The translations under genes were made by a program, and so were the position numbers. A stretch of 64,000 nt of DNA from Butyrivibrio fibrisolvens (GTDB taxonomy: Bacteria; Bacillota; Clostridia; Lachnospirales; Lachnospiraceae), in the NCBI RefSeq assembly GCF_023206215.1, contig NZ_CP065800.1, forward strand, positions 310,001-374,000. Direction: 5' to 3'. The notes under the pieces were generated by a model that searched no databases, was not told where the DNA came from, and saw only the letters and a list, made by a program, of their open reading frames with translations. How positions within the stretch are numbered: position 1 is the stretch's first letter; each line of letters starts with the position of its first letter. Positions 1 to 9,155 of the stretch are shown here, piece by piece.

Positions 1-614
1 CTGTGTGCATCCGTACCTACAAAACTGATTTTTTCCTGGGATAGAAGCTTTCTTACAAATCGGCCCACGGGGTTAAACATTCCCATCATAACGCTGTCGG
101 AATTGATCTGAAGTCGCACTCCTCCATCTATTATTTCGTCAATTCTTGATTTATCTTTATAGAAACATTCATATCTTTCGCAATGGGCCAGTATAGGATC
201 CCATCCCTCATAGGCCAGGCGCCTTAATCCCTCAGAAATATAGCTGTACTCATCCGAAGGATTAAATTCAACAAGTATATCTGACGATTCTCCCATGGGA
301 AGGGCATTTCCTTCTTCAAGCCTTTGGGGAAGTGTTTCGTCGTAGTATAGTTCATTGCCTGGATATATCTTTATGTCGATACCTGCTTTATCAGCTTCTT
401 CCTGAAGCTGCATGACCCTTTTATGGATGCCTTTGGGAGATACGGACTTAACATAGATCTTGTTATGAGGCGTAGCGATAATTGTCCGTATATTATTTTC
501 ATAGGCAATCCTAAGCATGTTAAGTGACATCTCCATACTTTTGGAGCCGTCATCAACAGCAGGGATCACATGGCAATGCATATCCACAAAACCATACTTG
601 AAATTTTTACTCAT
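1..614 (-). CDS. CpsB/CapC-type tyrosine-protein phosphatase (PHP domain), 3' partial
   Basis: Metal-dependent phosphatase of the PHP superfamily, the type that dephosphorylates the tyrosine kinase controlling capsule or exopolysaccharide assembly. The reading frame starts at ATG 614 and runs off the left edge, so about 204 residues of an expected ~250 are visible. The N-terminus has the PHP signature (D11-M-H13-C-H15, then P-x-x-D-D-G), followed by a TPH motif near residue 46 and an AHCERY motif near 145. Its start overlaps the stop of the upstream glycosyltransferase gene (ATGA), so the two are translationally coupled. Context with gmd/fcl and a glycosyltransferase supports a polysaccharide role. 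No cognate kinase is in the window. Confidence 0.85.
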   Translation of the reverse strand, partial: MSKNFKYGFVDMHCHVIPAVDDGSKSMEMSLNMLRIAYENNIRTIIATPHNKIYVKSVSPKGIHKRVMQLQEEADKAGIDIKIYPGNELYYDETLPQRLEEGNALPMGESSDILVEFNPSDEYSYISEGLRRLAYEGWDPILAHCERYECFYKDKSRIDEIIDGGVRLQINSDSVMMGMFNPVGRFVRKLLSQEKISFVGTDAH

Positions 615-2131
615 GTTGTTCTCTCTTCTTGCTTATTTTCTTTAGGGACACCTATATTCTGGTACAATCTTGTCATGAAAGCTACTTCCTGCTCAATGTT
701 AAGTCCTGCATTTTTAAATATTCTCTCAACCATCTGAGGCGATGCACTTCTGTTAAGGAGATAGCTTCTTTGATCGAACTGCATCTGTGTTTCCTTATCA
801 TCCTTGCCTGAAAGAAGGCGATGAAGATTCATAAGTGTATCATAGTCATAATATTCATCTGCGCCCGATCTTGCAGGTGCTATGACACCCATTTTGTTCA
901 TCTCATCAAGGATGTGGTATGCCCAGGCCTCTGGTGGATTCTCCAGTGAAAAATAGTTTATGAGTCCTGTCAGATTTATATCTTTTGAAATAGTATCAGA
1001 CGCCATGCATGGAAGTCCAGATACTTGCGCTTCCATAAGGGCTGCCGGAGCTCCATTTACATTTGCAGGATATATAAAATAGTCCATAATTTGATAAAAA
1101 TCGTATACATTGCCCCAGGTGCCAAGGAAGAGTATATTGCCTATTATTCCAAGCTGCGCCGCTATCTGTGCGCAGTCCATAAGTTCTTCTCCATCGCCTA
1201 TAAGAAGAAGCTTCATAGGAAGGCCTTTAAGGCTGTCAAATTCCCCAGTAGGGTCTTCTGCCAATATTTTCTGCATCCAGGCAAAGACATGAAAAAGAAA
1301 TTCATGATTCTGATTTTTATGAAACTGTGCCACGCATCCAAAAACATAGGTATTCGCAAGGCCTAGTTTTTCGCGGAAGGCATCACGTATTTTGCCATTA
1401 TACAAAAAGCTTTGTATATTGATTCCATCCTGTATTACATGTATTCTTCCTGCATCTACTGCAATATCTCCAAAGATGGCTCTTGCAGCTCCCATACTTG
1501 ATGCAAAGCAGATGTCCGCGCAGTCTTCTTTTAGTATAGGTGATGTGAAGTTAGCTTTTCTTATCTTCTGAACGAGTCCTGCATCAATTACGCTTCCTAC
1601 ATGCATGATTGTTATCGCGCCGTGTCTTTTGGCAAGGGGAAGATATATTGACGCAGCAGAATACATATGCCCTTCCACGATCTTCCATTCACCTTCGTGC
1701 TGGGCAAAAAAGCTGTTCACAAGCTCTGTATATCCAAAAAGGTTATTGCTGTTATATGTCGGTATGGCATAAACGTGGCCACCGAGCCTTGTTATCTCTG
1801 CATCAAAGAATCCTGCTCTTCTATGGCGAAGCAGCTCATCAGATGATGGGAATTCTTTACCTGTCGGGGTTGGATCTCTTGGAATCAAAAAATCGAACTG
1901 AATCTGGCTTCTGTCAAAATTTCTGTACAGATTCATGATGTGTGCCTGCATTCCGCTCAGATCGATGGAATTAAGTACATGAAGTATTCTGATCTTTGCT
2001 TTGGGAACATTTTCAGACACACGTATAGTAGAAGGTATACGCTTTTTAACCGGCGCTACCTGGGGATTATTCTTCTCACGTTCTCTTTTTCTTACGTCAG
2101 ATGCGCTTTCAATGGTCTCGAAAAAAGACAT
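611..2131 (-). CDS. Glycosyltransferase, GT4 (group 1) type
   Basis: Likely retaining glycosyltransferase of exopolysaccharide or capsule synthesis, cytosolic and using a nucleotide sugar. A basic N-terminal tail of about 45 residues precedes a GT-B N-domain beginning LHVLNSIDLSGMQ. The C-domain begins around residue 263 (VFGCVAQFHKNQNHE) and carries a donor-site region near 370-380 (PAALMEAQVSGLPCMAS), where the family normally has E-x7-E. Gly-Ala-Pro replaces the usual G-E-G-F-P run and only one of the two glutamates is obvious, so the donor is unclear. A GGGAGG box lies 10 nt before the ATG. It sits downstream of gmd-fcl, which suggests it acts in a fucose-containing glycan, but that is inference. 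Confidence 0.8.
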   Translation of the reverse strand: MSFFETIESASDVRKREREKNNPQVAPVKKRIPSTIRVSENVPKAKIRILHVLNSIDLSGMQAHIMNLYRNFDRSQIQFDFLIPRDPTPTGKEFPSSDELLRHRRAGFFDAEITRLGGHVYAIPTYNSNNLFGYTELVNSFFAQHEGEWKIVEGHMYSAASIYLPLAKRHGAITIMHVGSVIDAGLVQKIRKANFTSPILKEDCADICFASSMGAARAIFGDIAVDAGRIHVIQDGINIQSFLYNGKIRDAFREKLGLANTYVFGCVAQFHKNQNHEFLFHVFAWMQKILAEDPTGEFDSLKGLPMKLLLIGDGEELMDCAQIAAQLGIIGNILFLGTWGNVYDFYQIMDYFIYPANVNGAPAALMEAQVSGLPCMASDTISKDINLTGLINYFSLENPPEAWAYHILDEMNKMGVIAPARSGADEYYDYDTLMNLHRLLSGKDDKETQMQFDQRSYLLNRSASPQMVERIFKNAGLNIEQEVAFMTRLYQNIGVPKENKQEERTT

Positions 2132-2207
2132 AGATGTCGGCCCTCCCTGCTAAAACCCTATACTATCCCACGTTTACATTATAACGCTATGCCGACTGTC
2201 TTTCTAC

Positions 2208-2246
2208 AAAAAAATGCCATGCTCACAGCATATCTGTAAGCATGGC
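2208..2246 (-). terminator. Rho-independent terminator after fcl
   Basis: On the minus strand an 8-bp GCCATGCT/AGCATGGC stem extended by ACAG/CTGT is followed by ATTTTTTT. It lies 30 nt past the fcl stop codon and ahead of a TATAAT box (2178-2183), so the glycosyltransferase and phosphatase genes probably have their own promoter. Confidence 0.8.
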
Positions 2247-2275
2247 TAAATATTAATTATCTTGAAAGACTGATT

Positions 2276-3217
2276 TTATCTTTCTGCACGCATAGGATTG
2301 TTAAGGAAATCCTCGTATGTGAGCTTAATTCCTTCGTCAAGCTCAGTCTTGTATGTCCATCCAAGATTTGTTGCCTTAGATACATCAAGAAGCTTTCTTG
2401 GTGTTCCGTTTGGCTTTGTAGAATCCCATCTGATCTCGCCTTCGTATCCTACGATCTTGGCAACTTTCTCTGTAAGCTCTTTGATAGTAAGCTCTTTACC
2501 TGTACCTGCGTTAACTGTCTCATCGCCTGAGTAGTTGTTCATAAGGAATACGCAAAGGTTAGCAAGGTCATCAACATATAAGAACTCACGAAGTGGTGAT
2601 CCATCGCCCCAGCATGTTACGAATGGAAGGTTCTGCTCCTTAGCTTCGTGGAAGCGGCGGATAAGAGCAGGAAGTACATGTGAGTGCTCAGGATGATAGT
2701 TATCATTAGGGCCGTAGAGGTTAGTAGGCATTACAGAGATATAATCTGTGCCATACTGACCATTTAAGTATTCGCAGTACTTAAGGCCGCTGATCTTGGC
2801 AAGTGCATATGCCTCATTGGTCTTCTCAAGCTCAGATGTAAGGAGAACCTTCTCTGTCATAGGCTGAGGAGCCATACGAGGATAGATGCAGGACGAACCG
2901 AGGAATTCAAGCTTCTTACAGCCGTTCTGCCATGCAGCATGGATCACGTTCATCTCAAGGATCATGTTGTCATACATGAAATCAGCCTTGGCTGTAGCAT
3001 TGCCCATGATTCCGCCAACCTTTGCAGCTGCAAGGAATACATACTCAGGCTTTTCTTTAGCAAAAAACTCTTCAACCTGATCCTGACGTGTAAGATCAAG
3101 CTCTTTGTGTGTACGTGTGATGATATTTGTATAACCCTGACGCTCAAGTTCTCTTACGATTGCAGAACCAACCATTCCGCGATGACCTGCAACATATATT
3201 TTTGCATTCTTTTCCAT
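2276..3217 (-). CDS. fcl: GDP-L-fucose synthase
   Basis: Epimerase-reductase converting GDP-4-keto-6-deoxymannose to GDP-L-fucose with NADPH. It is an extended SDR of 313 residues, the normal length. The nucleotide-binding motif GHRGMVGS is at residues 11-18, SSCIYP near 107, and the catalytic Y-x-x-x-K (YALAK) near 136-140. The C-terminal half has the FLYVDDLAN and VNAGTGKE segments typical of WcaG. It lies 78 nt downstream of gmd in the same direction, so the pair makes GDP-fucose from GDP-mannose in two steps. A strong terminator follows. Confidence 0.95.
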   Translation of the reverse strand: MEKNAKIYVAGHRGMVGSAIVRELERQGYTNIITRTHKELDLTRQDQVEEFFAKEKPEYVFLAAAKVGGIMGNATAKADFMYDNMILEMNVIHAAWQNGCKKLEFLGSSCIYPRMAPQPMTEKVLLTSELEKTNEAYALAKISGLKYCEYLNGQYGTDYISVMPTNLYGPNDNYHPEHSHVLPALIRRFHEAKEQNLPFVTCWGDGSPLREFLYVDDLANLCVFLMNNYSGDETVNAGTGKELTIKELTEKVAKIVGYEGEIRWDSTKPNGTPRKLLDVSKATNLGWTYKTELDEGIKLTYEDFLNNPMRAER

Positions 3218-3295
3218 TTTAATTCTTTACCTCTTTTTATAACTTTAAACGGGAGACCATGACCCTAAGACCACAGTCTCCTTGATGATCAGTTT

Positions 3296-4387
3296 TTATT
3301 TTACAAGACCCTTCTCAAGGTACTCTTCAAGATTGAATTTGATATTCTCTTCAGATCTTTCTACTGCAACTTTTCTCATATCAGATTCTACCATGATATG
3401 TACGAGTTCTTCGAAAGATGTCTTTGTAGGATTCCAGTTAAGCTCTGTCTTAGCCTTAGTAGGATCTCCCCAAAGGTTAACAACGTCTGTAGGTCTGTAG
3501 AAATCAGGGCTTACTTCTACAAGTACCTTTCCTGTAGCCTTATCGATACCCTTCTCATCCATGCCTTCGCCCTTGAACTCAAGCTCGATACCTGCATAGT
3601 GGAATGCAAGCTGGCAGAACTCACGTACGCTGTGCTGTACACCTGTAGCGATTACGAAATCGTCCGGCTTCTCATTCTGAAGGATGAGCCACATGCACTC
3701 AACATAATCTCTTGCATAACCCCAGTCACGAAGTGAAGACAGGTTACCAAGAAGAAGCTTGTCCTGCTTGCCCTGAGCTATTCTTGCAGCAGCAAGAGTG
3801 ATCTTACGTGTTACGAAAGTCTCTCCTCTTCTCTCTGACTCGTGATTGAAGAGGATACCATTACATGCGAACATGTTATAAGCATCACGATACTCTTTGA
3901 CGATCCAGAAACCATACTGCTTAGCGACAGCATATGGGCTGTAAGGGTGGAAAGGAGTCTTCTCATTCTGAGGAACTTCTTCAACCTTACCATAAAGCTC
4001 TGATGTAGAAGCCTGATATATACGGCAAGTCTCTGCAAGTCCGCAGATCCTTACTGCTTCAAGTACACGCAGAACTCCTGTAGCTACAACATCAGCTGTA
4101 TATTCAGGAACATCGAAGCTGACCTGAACATGTGACTGTGCAGCAAGGTTATAGATCTCATCAGGACGAACTGATCCGATGATCTTGATAAGGCTCATAG
4201 AATCTCCAAGATCGCCATAGTGAAGATGGAAGTTCCTCTCGCCTTCAAGATGTGAGATACGCTCTCTATAATCTACTGATGAACGACGGATCATGCCATG
4301 AACTTCATATCCCTTTGAAAGAAGAAGCTCTGCAAGATAAGAACCATCCTGACCTGTTACTCCTGTGATAAGTGCTTTCTTTGCCAT
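3296..4387 (-). CDS. gmd: GDP-mannose 4,6-dehydratase
   Basis: First committed step to GDP-L-fucose: NADP-dependent dehydration of GDP-mannose to the 4-keto-6-deoxy sugar. 363 residues, typical length. Visible motifs are [14 protein letters not shown] at 8-21, STSELYG near 126-132 with the catalytic Ser/Thr and Glu, YSPYAVAK with the Tyr and Lys near 148-155, and the family-specific [17 protein letters not shown] segment. It is the first gene of the gmd-fcl unit, with a good promoter upstream (4474-4502), and is transcribed divergently from an AraC-type regulator, a natural candidate for its control. Confidence 0.97.
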   Translation of the reverse strand: MAKKALITGVTGQDGSYLAELLLSKGYEVHGMIRRSSVDYRERISHLEGERNFHLHYGDLGDSMSLIKIIGSVRPDEIYNLAAQSHVQVSFDVPEYTADVVATGVLRVLEAVRICGLAETCRIYQASTSELYGKVEEVPQNEKTPFHPYSPYAVAKQYGFWIVKEYRDAYNMFACNGILFNHESERRGETFVTRKITLAAARIAQGKQDKLLLGNLSSLRDWGYARDYVECMWLILQNEKPDDFVIATGVQHSVREFCQLAFHYAGIELEFKGEGMDEKGIDKATGKVLVEVSPDFYRPTDVVNLWGDPTKAKTELNWNPTKTSFEELVHIMVESDMRKVAVERSEENIKFNLEEYLEKGLVK

Positions 4388-4439
4388 ATATAATTCCTTT
4401 CTTTGTGAAAAAACATTAATCGACTATAACTAAGGATAC

Positions 4440-4459
4440 GATTGACTTACATATCAATC
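4440..4459. promoter_or_regulatory. Inverted repeat in the gmd leader, possible operator
   Basis: GATTGA, 8 nt, TCAATC. It falls just downstream of the predicted gmd start point and inside the divergent gmd/araC spacer, where a regulator could bind. Assignment as an operator is inference. Confidence 0.3.
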
Positions 4460-4473
4460 CCTTTACTGTAGGC

Positions 4474-4502
4474 ATTATATAACTATTATTTACATTTGCG
4501 AA
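4474..4502 (-). promoter_or_regulatory. Predicted sigma-A promoter of gmd
   Basis: Minus strand TTCGCA, 17-nt spacer, perfect TATAAT. Transcription would start about 80 nt before the gmd ATG. Confidence 0.6.
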
Positions 4503-4532
4503 GACACTAAGTTGACCAAAAATAGCATTATA

Positions 4533-4561
4533 TTGACCTGACTATTTTACATGCTTATAAT
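4533..4561 (+). promoter_or_regulatory. Predicted sigma-A promoter of the AraC-type regulator
   Basis: TTGACC, 17-nt spacer, perfect TATAAT. A second TTGACC lies 21 nt upstream (4512-4517), a direct repeat that could be part of a binding site. Confidence 0.65.
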
Positions 4562-4616
4562 TTGAATAGATACTGATACACCAAAGATAGCGATATATTC
4601 CGATTCGAGGTCTTTT

Positions 4617-5489
4617 ATGGAGAATTATTTATTTCACGGCAACCTGGTTGCTTCCAACAGGATATTGTATACTCCTTCCCAATTTGCCAAGTCTTCCCTT
4701 ATCCACCTTCAGGAAGTTGGGTCTCTTCAGGCTACTAGGCAGCATACAAGCAGCCGTCAGGGACTTGGTTCATATCTTTTTTTCCTGATAGAATCGGGCT
4801 CCGGGTCGCTTTCTTATGAAGGTAAGACTTATGCTCTAAGCGCAGGCGACTGTGTCTTTATAGATTGTCGTAAGCCATATTCCCACACAACTTCCAAAGA
4901 GTTGTGGAAGCTTGACTGGGTCCACTTTCAGGGAACCAATATGGAGAATATATACCAAAAGTACATAGAACGTGGCGGCGCTCCTTTATTCCATGCAGAT
5001 AATCCCAAGCACTATCTTGACCTTATCGACAATATATACGGGATTGCATCATCTGACGATTATCTAAGAGACATGAAGATATACGAACAGCTCACAAAGC
5101 TCCTTACTCTTCTTATGGAAGAGAGTTGGAACCCTGAGAACATGCCGGAGAATACTGCAGGCAAAAAGAAAAGCCTCCAGGATATCAAAGCATACCTGGA
5201 GACCAATTATGTGCAAAAGCTGACTCTTGATGATCTGTCTGCAAGATTCTATATAAACAAATATTATCTGACTAGGATCTTCAAAGAGCAGTATGGTTCT
5301 ACTATAACGGGTTATATACTTGAGCTTAGGATCACCAGAGCCAAGCACCTTCTAAGATTCACAGAGATGCCCATTGATGATATAGCATCTGCTGTCGGGA
5401 TTGGTGATTCCAACTACTTCTCAAGAATCTTTAGAAAAATAGAAGGTACAACACCTCACAACTATCGCAAGCTCTGGTCACAGCTGTGA
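4617..5489 (+). CDS. AraC-family transcriptional regulator
   Basis: One-component DNA-binding regulator, 290 residues. The N-terminal ~150 residues form a cupin-like sensing domain (for example LSYEGKTYALSAGDCVFID). The C-terminal ~100 residues hold the two helix-turn-helix motifs: LTLDDLSARFYINKYYLTR near 200-220 and IDDIASAVGIGDSNYFSRIF near 250-270, ending in the PHNYRK family tail. A GAGG box lies 6 nt before the ATG. It is the only plus-strand gene of this polysaccharide block and is divergent from gmd; AraC proteins of this layout usually sense sugars. The effector is unknown. Confidence 0.9.
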   Translation: MENYLFHGNLVASNRILYTPSQFAKSSLIHLQEVGSLQATRQHTSSRQGLGSYLFFLIESGSGSLSYEGKTYALSAGDCVFIDCRKPYSHTTSKELWKLDWVHFQGTNMENIYQKYIERGGAPLFHADNPKHYLDLIDNIYGIASSDDYLRDMKIYEQLTKLLTLLMEESWNPENMPENTAGKKKSLQDIKAYLETNYVQKLTLDDLSARFYINKYYLTRIFKEQYGSTITGYILELRITRAKHLLRFTEMPIDDIASAVGIGDSNYFSRIFRKIEGTTPHNYRKLWSQL

Positions 5490-7397
5490 TCACTTATTTC
5501 TCAAAAAGCCGTCCTTTATATCATCTCCCATGAGCTTGACATCTGCTCTGGTGGGAGCTGAAGGGAAGGGCGCATAACCTGTCTGATCACCTGTTACAGG
5601 ATAATAGAAGGTGTATCCATCTATCTCGTAAGACTCAAGTTCATAGGTCATATAGTCCTGCTGTGTTAGCAGGTAGTATGGCTTAAATCTTGGAATCTCA
5701 TACATCACAAGTCGTATGGATTTATAACCTATAAATACAGCTATAAAGGCGATGACCACCGGCATAAGCCTTTTCTCTGCACCTCTTTGATAGAACAAAA
5801 GTGTAACAAGCTTACCTGTCATAAGTACAGCTGGAAGCCATATGTACAGCGCTCCGTATCTTACAAGCGGAGATGAGAGTATAAAAAATGCAAGTGCGAC
5901 ATAAGCGATAGTATCTATAAATATAAAATCTTTAAACGAGACTGTTCTGTGCCTTGCCATAAGGACAACTTTTCCGGCATTGTCAAAAAGGCTCTTCTTC
6001 CCCTTTTTAAAAGGCTTGATACCGGATTTATTACCTAGCTTTTGACCTTTTCTTCTCCTTCTTTTTCCATTGCTCTTTCTAAAAGAGAATTCAAAAGTGA
6101 TCCCTCCACTTCTTATCTGCATGACCAGGTAGATGGCAGCGAATACAAGAAGTCCGGCCAGAAATACAGCGTCTGCTATAAGCATAGCCTTGTTAAAAGC
6201 AGAAAGGGCTTTAAACCAGCCTGGGAACCAGTCCCAAATGCTGATGTTATAAAGTCCGGCATCCGTATATCCTCGTCCGTAGACAGCTATCTCATGAGCA
6301 TCATACTGCGCTGTTCCCTTTGGAATCTTCCAGGCAAAGCTAAACAGATCAATAGCTGTAACAGGATATACCAGCCAGCCTGATATGATCATATTTCTGA
6401 TAAAAAAAGGTATAGCCACAAAAAGTCCAAGCCCTATAAAATACCAGATTGCCTTGGGTCTACTGATAAGCTTTGCATGCATGATCTTCCATATAGGCTT
6501 TATTGCAAGTAACAAAAGAGGCGCTGCTGACAGTTTCAAAGTAACTGCATATACTACAAGTATACATAACATGGCATATGGATAGAATCTCTTCTCTCTG
6601 TCTCTGTCAAGATCAAGCCAAGATATGAGTATATACAGTACCATACACATGACAAAATAGTCCGATGCAGGTGATACTATCTCATCAAGTATTGTGAATA
6701 TATAGTAGATAGCTATAAGTCTTACAGCATCCGGAAGTGTAAAATAACCTCTTCTTTTAACCTGTATTATATCTACGCACTTCCATGACAAAAGGAGCAC
6801 GAAGTATCCTGCCATTGTATGCATAGACACTCCACCTGCCCATGCAAAGCTATATAATGCAGACAAGGGGTACACTGCACTGTTATAGGCAAGTCTTTGG
6901 TTGAAGTTACCAAGACCTTTTACTGCACCATATGCTTCATTCCAGTGTATAGCCTGAGCATGATACAAGCCTGTATCATAATGCTCTATTCCATGAGAAG
7001 TACAGTAGGCTACGATCAGAAAGATCACAATATAGATAATTATCTGGTTCATACTGATGTTTCTTCCAAGACCGTATGAAAGTATCTTATAGAACATCTC
7101 CCGAATGGCATATACACACACTACCAGGGACATTACAAAAAGTATGATATTAGCGGCACATCCTACTCCATGCCATATACTTACAAACTGGGAATAAATA
7201 GATACAAGTACTATACCTGTTATCAGATAGTTCTCACGAAACTTCACTTCATAGGGTGCTGTACGCAAAGCGGCATTCCTTCTCTGCGGCACAGAATGTT
7301 GCAGAAAAGAAATGCCGGTCATCAAATGGTGAAAACCATATCCCGCAAAATAAGTTGTAAAAATCACATAAAGCCAGTTAATAGCTGTGATCAACAT
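5490..7397 (-). CDS. Large multi-pass membrane protein, function unknown
   Basis: 635 residues with at least ten hydrophobic helices, starting with a segment at 5-25. An aromatic, His-containing loop after the early helices (TSHGIEHYDTGLYHAQAIHWNEAYG) resembles the extracytoplasmic loops of GT-C type glycosyltransferases or O-antigen polymerases, but I see no diagnostic motif. A very basic cytoplasmic loop (KRRRRKGQKLGNKSG) falls around 440-455. The C-terminal ~60 residues are soluble. Its stop codon directly abuts that of the convergent AraC gene with no spacer. Context with rfbD, a PAP2 protein and gmd/fcl suggests glycan export, polymerisation or transfer; this is inference. Confidence 0.65.
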   Translation of the reverse strand: MLITAINWLYVIFTTYFAGYGFHHLMTGISFLQHSVPQRRNAALRTAPYEVKFRENYLITGIVLVSIYSQFVSIWHGVGCAANIILFVMSLVVCVYAIREMFYKILSYGLGRNISMNQIIIYIVIFLIVAYCTSHGIEHYDTGLYHAQAIHWNEAYGAVKGLGNFNQRLAYNSAVYPLSALYSFAWAGGVSMHTMAGYFVLLLSWKCVDIIQVKRRGYFTLPDAVRLIAIYYIFTILDEIVSPASDYFVMCMVLYILISWLDLDRDREKRFYPYAMLCILVVYAVTLKLSAAPLLLLAIKPIWKIMHAKLISRPKAIWYFIGLGLFVAIPFFIRNMIISGWLVYPVTAIDLFSFAWKIPKGTAQYDAHEIAVYGRGYTDAGLYNISIWDWFPGWFKALSAFNKAMLIADAVFLAGLLVFAAIYLVMQIRSGGITFEFSFRKSNGKRRRRKGQKLGNKSGIKPFKKGKKSLFDNAGKVVLMARHRTVSFKDFIFIDTIAYVALAFFILSSPLVRYGALYIWLPAVLMTGKLVTLLFYQRGAEKRLMPVVIAFIAVFIGYKSIRLVMYEIPRFKPYYLLTQQDYMTYELESYEIDGYTFYYPVTGDQTGYAPFPSAPTRADVKLMGDDIKDGFLRNK

Positions 7398-7427
7398 CTG
7401 ATCTAAGTTCCTCCACCATTTTAAAAC

Positions 7428-7892
7428 TCATCCTATTATGCCATAGAATACGCATCCAACAATGACACCAAGGATTGCTCCCATTATAACCTGAAGCGGA
7501 GTATGTCCTACGAAGACCTTAAGCTTCTCATCATCAGGTATGTCCTTGCCCATCTCTTCGAAGAGCTCTGCAAGATTCTTGATAACGACTGCCTGTTTTC
7601 CGGTCTCACGTCTTACTCCCATGGCATCATGCATTGTAATAAGAGCTAGTATACCGGCCAGAGCAAATTCATATCCGGATACGCCATAGGTAAAACCTAC
7701 GATGGTTACAAGGCTCATTACAGTTGCTGAATGTGAACTTGGCATACCACCATCTCCAAGCAATCTTTCTTTATTGAATTCTTTGTATGTGATGGTATAA
7801 ATAAGTGTTTTGAGGAGCTGTGCTGTAACCCAAGCACTTACTGGGCACATTACAATTTCGTTACTAAAAAGCTCGTAAAAAAAATTCGCCAT
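7428..7892 (-). CDS. Divergent PAP2 family protein (YuiD-like)
   Basis: Small integral membrane protein of 154 residues related to the type 2 phosphatidic acid phosphatases. It has the shortened motif GGMPSSHSATV near 47-57 and MHDAMGVRRETGKQA near 88-102, both characteristic of the DUF212/YuiD branch. Hydrophobic helices flank these. A lipid-phosphate or undecaprenyl-pyrophosphate phosphatase role is plausible but not established for this branch. It lies between the membrane protein and rfbD on the same strand. Confidence 0.85.
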   Translation of the reverse strand: MANFFYELFSNEIVMCPVSAWVTAQLLKTLIYTITYKEFNKERLLGDGGMPSSHSATVMSLVTIVGFTYGVSGYEFALAGILALITMHDAMGVRRETGKQAVVIKNLAELFEEMGKDIPDDEKLKVFVGHTPLQVIMGAILGVIVGCVFYGIIG

Positions 7893-7976
7893 ATATTTCT
7901 TTCTAAAATATTTATTTTGATAAGTACATGCACTTCGTCATGTCATCATGTTCATGGATATGCTTCTATGTTGTTA

Positions 7977-8843
7977 TCAGATATTCTTAATATACTCTGC
8001 AATAGCATCATGCCAGTCTGCAAACATAAAATCGCTTGTAAGCTTGAACATATAGTTCTCAAGTATTGAATACGCAGGACGAGGAGCTGAGTTTGGATTC
8101 ATCTCCATGTACTTGCTTGTTGATACATGATTAACTTTGGTATTCTTACCTGCAAGACGGAATATCTCATCTGTAAAGTCAGCCCAGCTACAGGATCCTT
8201 CGCAAGTACCGTGGAACAAACCATAGTTATCTGTAGGAAGGAGATAGTGAATAGCCTTGGCAAGCTCTACAGTACTTGTAGGACTTCCTACCTGATCATC
8301 TACAACTGATACTTCATCATGATTTTCAGAAAGTCTGAGCATAGTCTTGACAAAGTTCTTGCCATCGCCATAAAGCCAAGCTGTTCTGATAGTAAAAAAA
8401 TGCTCTGCGAACTGCTCTACAAATTTCTCTCCGGCAAGCTTGGTAGTTCCATATGCACTAACAGGGCCTGTCTGGTCAAACTCTGTATAAGGTCTTGTTC
8501 CGTTGCCTGCAAAAACATAATCTGTAGAGATATGGACAAGCTTAGCACCTGTCTCGGTAGCTGCTATTGCAAGGTTTCTAGGACCTATTGCATTGATCTT
8601 ATAGGACAGATCCCAGTCTTTCTCCTGAGCATCTACTGCTGTATAAGCTGCGCAGTTGACTATAGCATATGGTTTAACTTCTCTTGCAAGTGCTATAACA
8701 CTGTCAACATTAGTGATATCAAGGCTGCGGATACCGTCGCCTTCACATACATCTGTATTTACAAGTTCGAATTCATCTCCGATCTCTTTGCCTATCTGTC
8801 TTCCAAGCTGACCATTACATCCTGTAACAATTATCTTTTTCAA
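7977..8843 (-). CDS. rfbD: dTDP-4-dehydrorhamnose reductase
   Basis: Reduces dTDP-4-keto-L-rhamnose to dTDP-L-rhamnose, the last step of the rhamnose donor pathway. 288 residues. Signatures are VTGCNGQLGRQIG at 5-17, NCAAYTAVDAQE near 63-74, STDYVFAG near 105-112 and the catalytic Y-x3-K (YGTTKLAGE) near 131-139. The rfbABC partners are absent from the window, so rhamnose synthesis must be split across the genome. Next to the fucose genes, it fits a deoxysugar-rich surface polysaccharide. Confidence 0.93.
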   Translation of the reverse strand: MKKIIVTGCNGQLGRQIGKEIGDEFELVNTDVCEGDGIRSLDITNVDSVIALAREVKPYAIVNCAAYTAVDAQEKDWDLSYKINAIGPRNLAIAATETGAKLVHISTDYVFAGNGTRPYTEFDQTGPVSAYGTTKLAGEKFVEQFAEHFFTIRTAWLYGDGKNFVKTMLRLSENHDEVSVVDDQVGSPTSTVELAKAIHYLLPTDNYGLFHGTCEGSCSWADFTDEIFRLAGKNTKVNHVSTSKYMEMNPNSAPRPAYSILENYMFKLTSDFMFADWHDAIAEYIKNI

Positions 8844-8864
8844 AATCCTATACCTTCCTGATCT

Positions 8865-9131
8865 TTATTTTTCACCAAGGCCGTCTTCTACAGCCTGTAC
8901 CATGCCGGCAAGAGCTTCCTCTTCATCGCTTCCCTGACATGTGAATTCTATTTCATCACCGCATTTAACACCTGCGCCGAGTACACTTAATACACTTTTT
9001 GCATTAGCAGTATTCTCTCTAACCTGAAAAGTGATCAGTGATTTATATCTCATAGCCACTTTGCAAAGAATGCCTGCTGGACGTAAGTGTAGCCCGGTAG
9101 GATTCTTAATGACTACCTTCTGACTTACCAT
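8865..9131 (-). CDS. ptsH: Phosphocarrier protein HPr
   Basis: Small phosphocarrier of the sugar phosphotransferase system, also a carbon-control signal in Firmicutes. Starting at the ATG at 9131 gives 88 residues, the classic length, with H15 in TGLHLRPAG and S46 in NAKSVLSVLG, the sites for EI and HPr kinase. A TTG four codons... upstream (9140) is only 3 nt from the GGAGG box and is less likely than the ATG 12 nt away. No EI or PTS permease is nearby. It shares its strand with cdaA-cdaR but has no evident functional link. Compare the His-less paralogue at 42989. Confidence 0.9.
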   Translation of the reverse strand: MVSQKVVIKNPTGLHLRPAGILCKVAMRYKSLITFQVRENTANAKSVLSVLGAGVKCGDEIEFTCQGSDEEEALAGMVQAVEDGLGEK

Positions 9132-9155
9132 AAAAACCAAAAACCTCCATCAATA

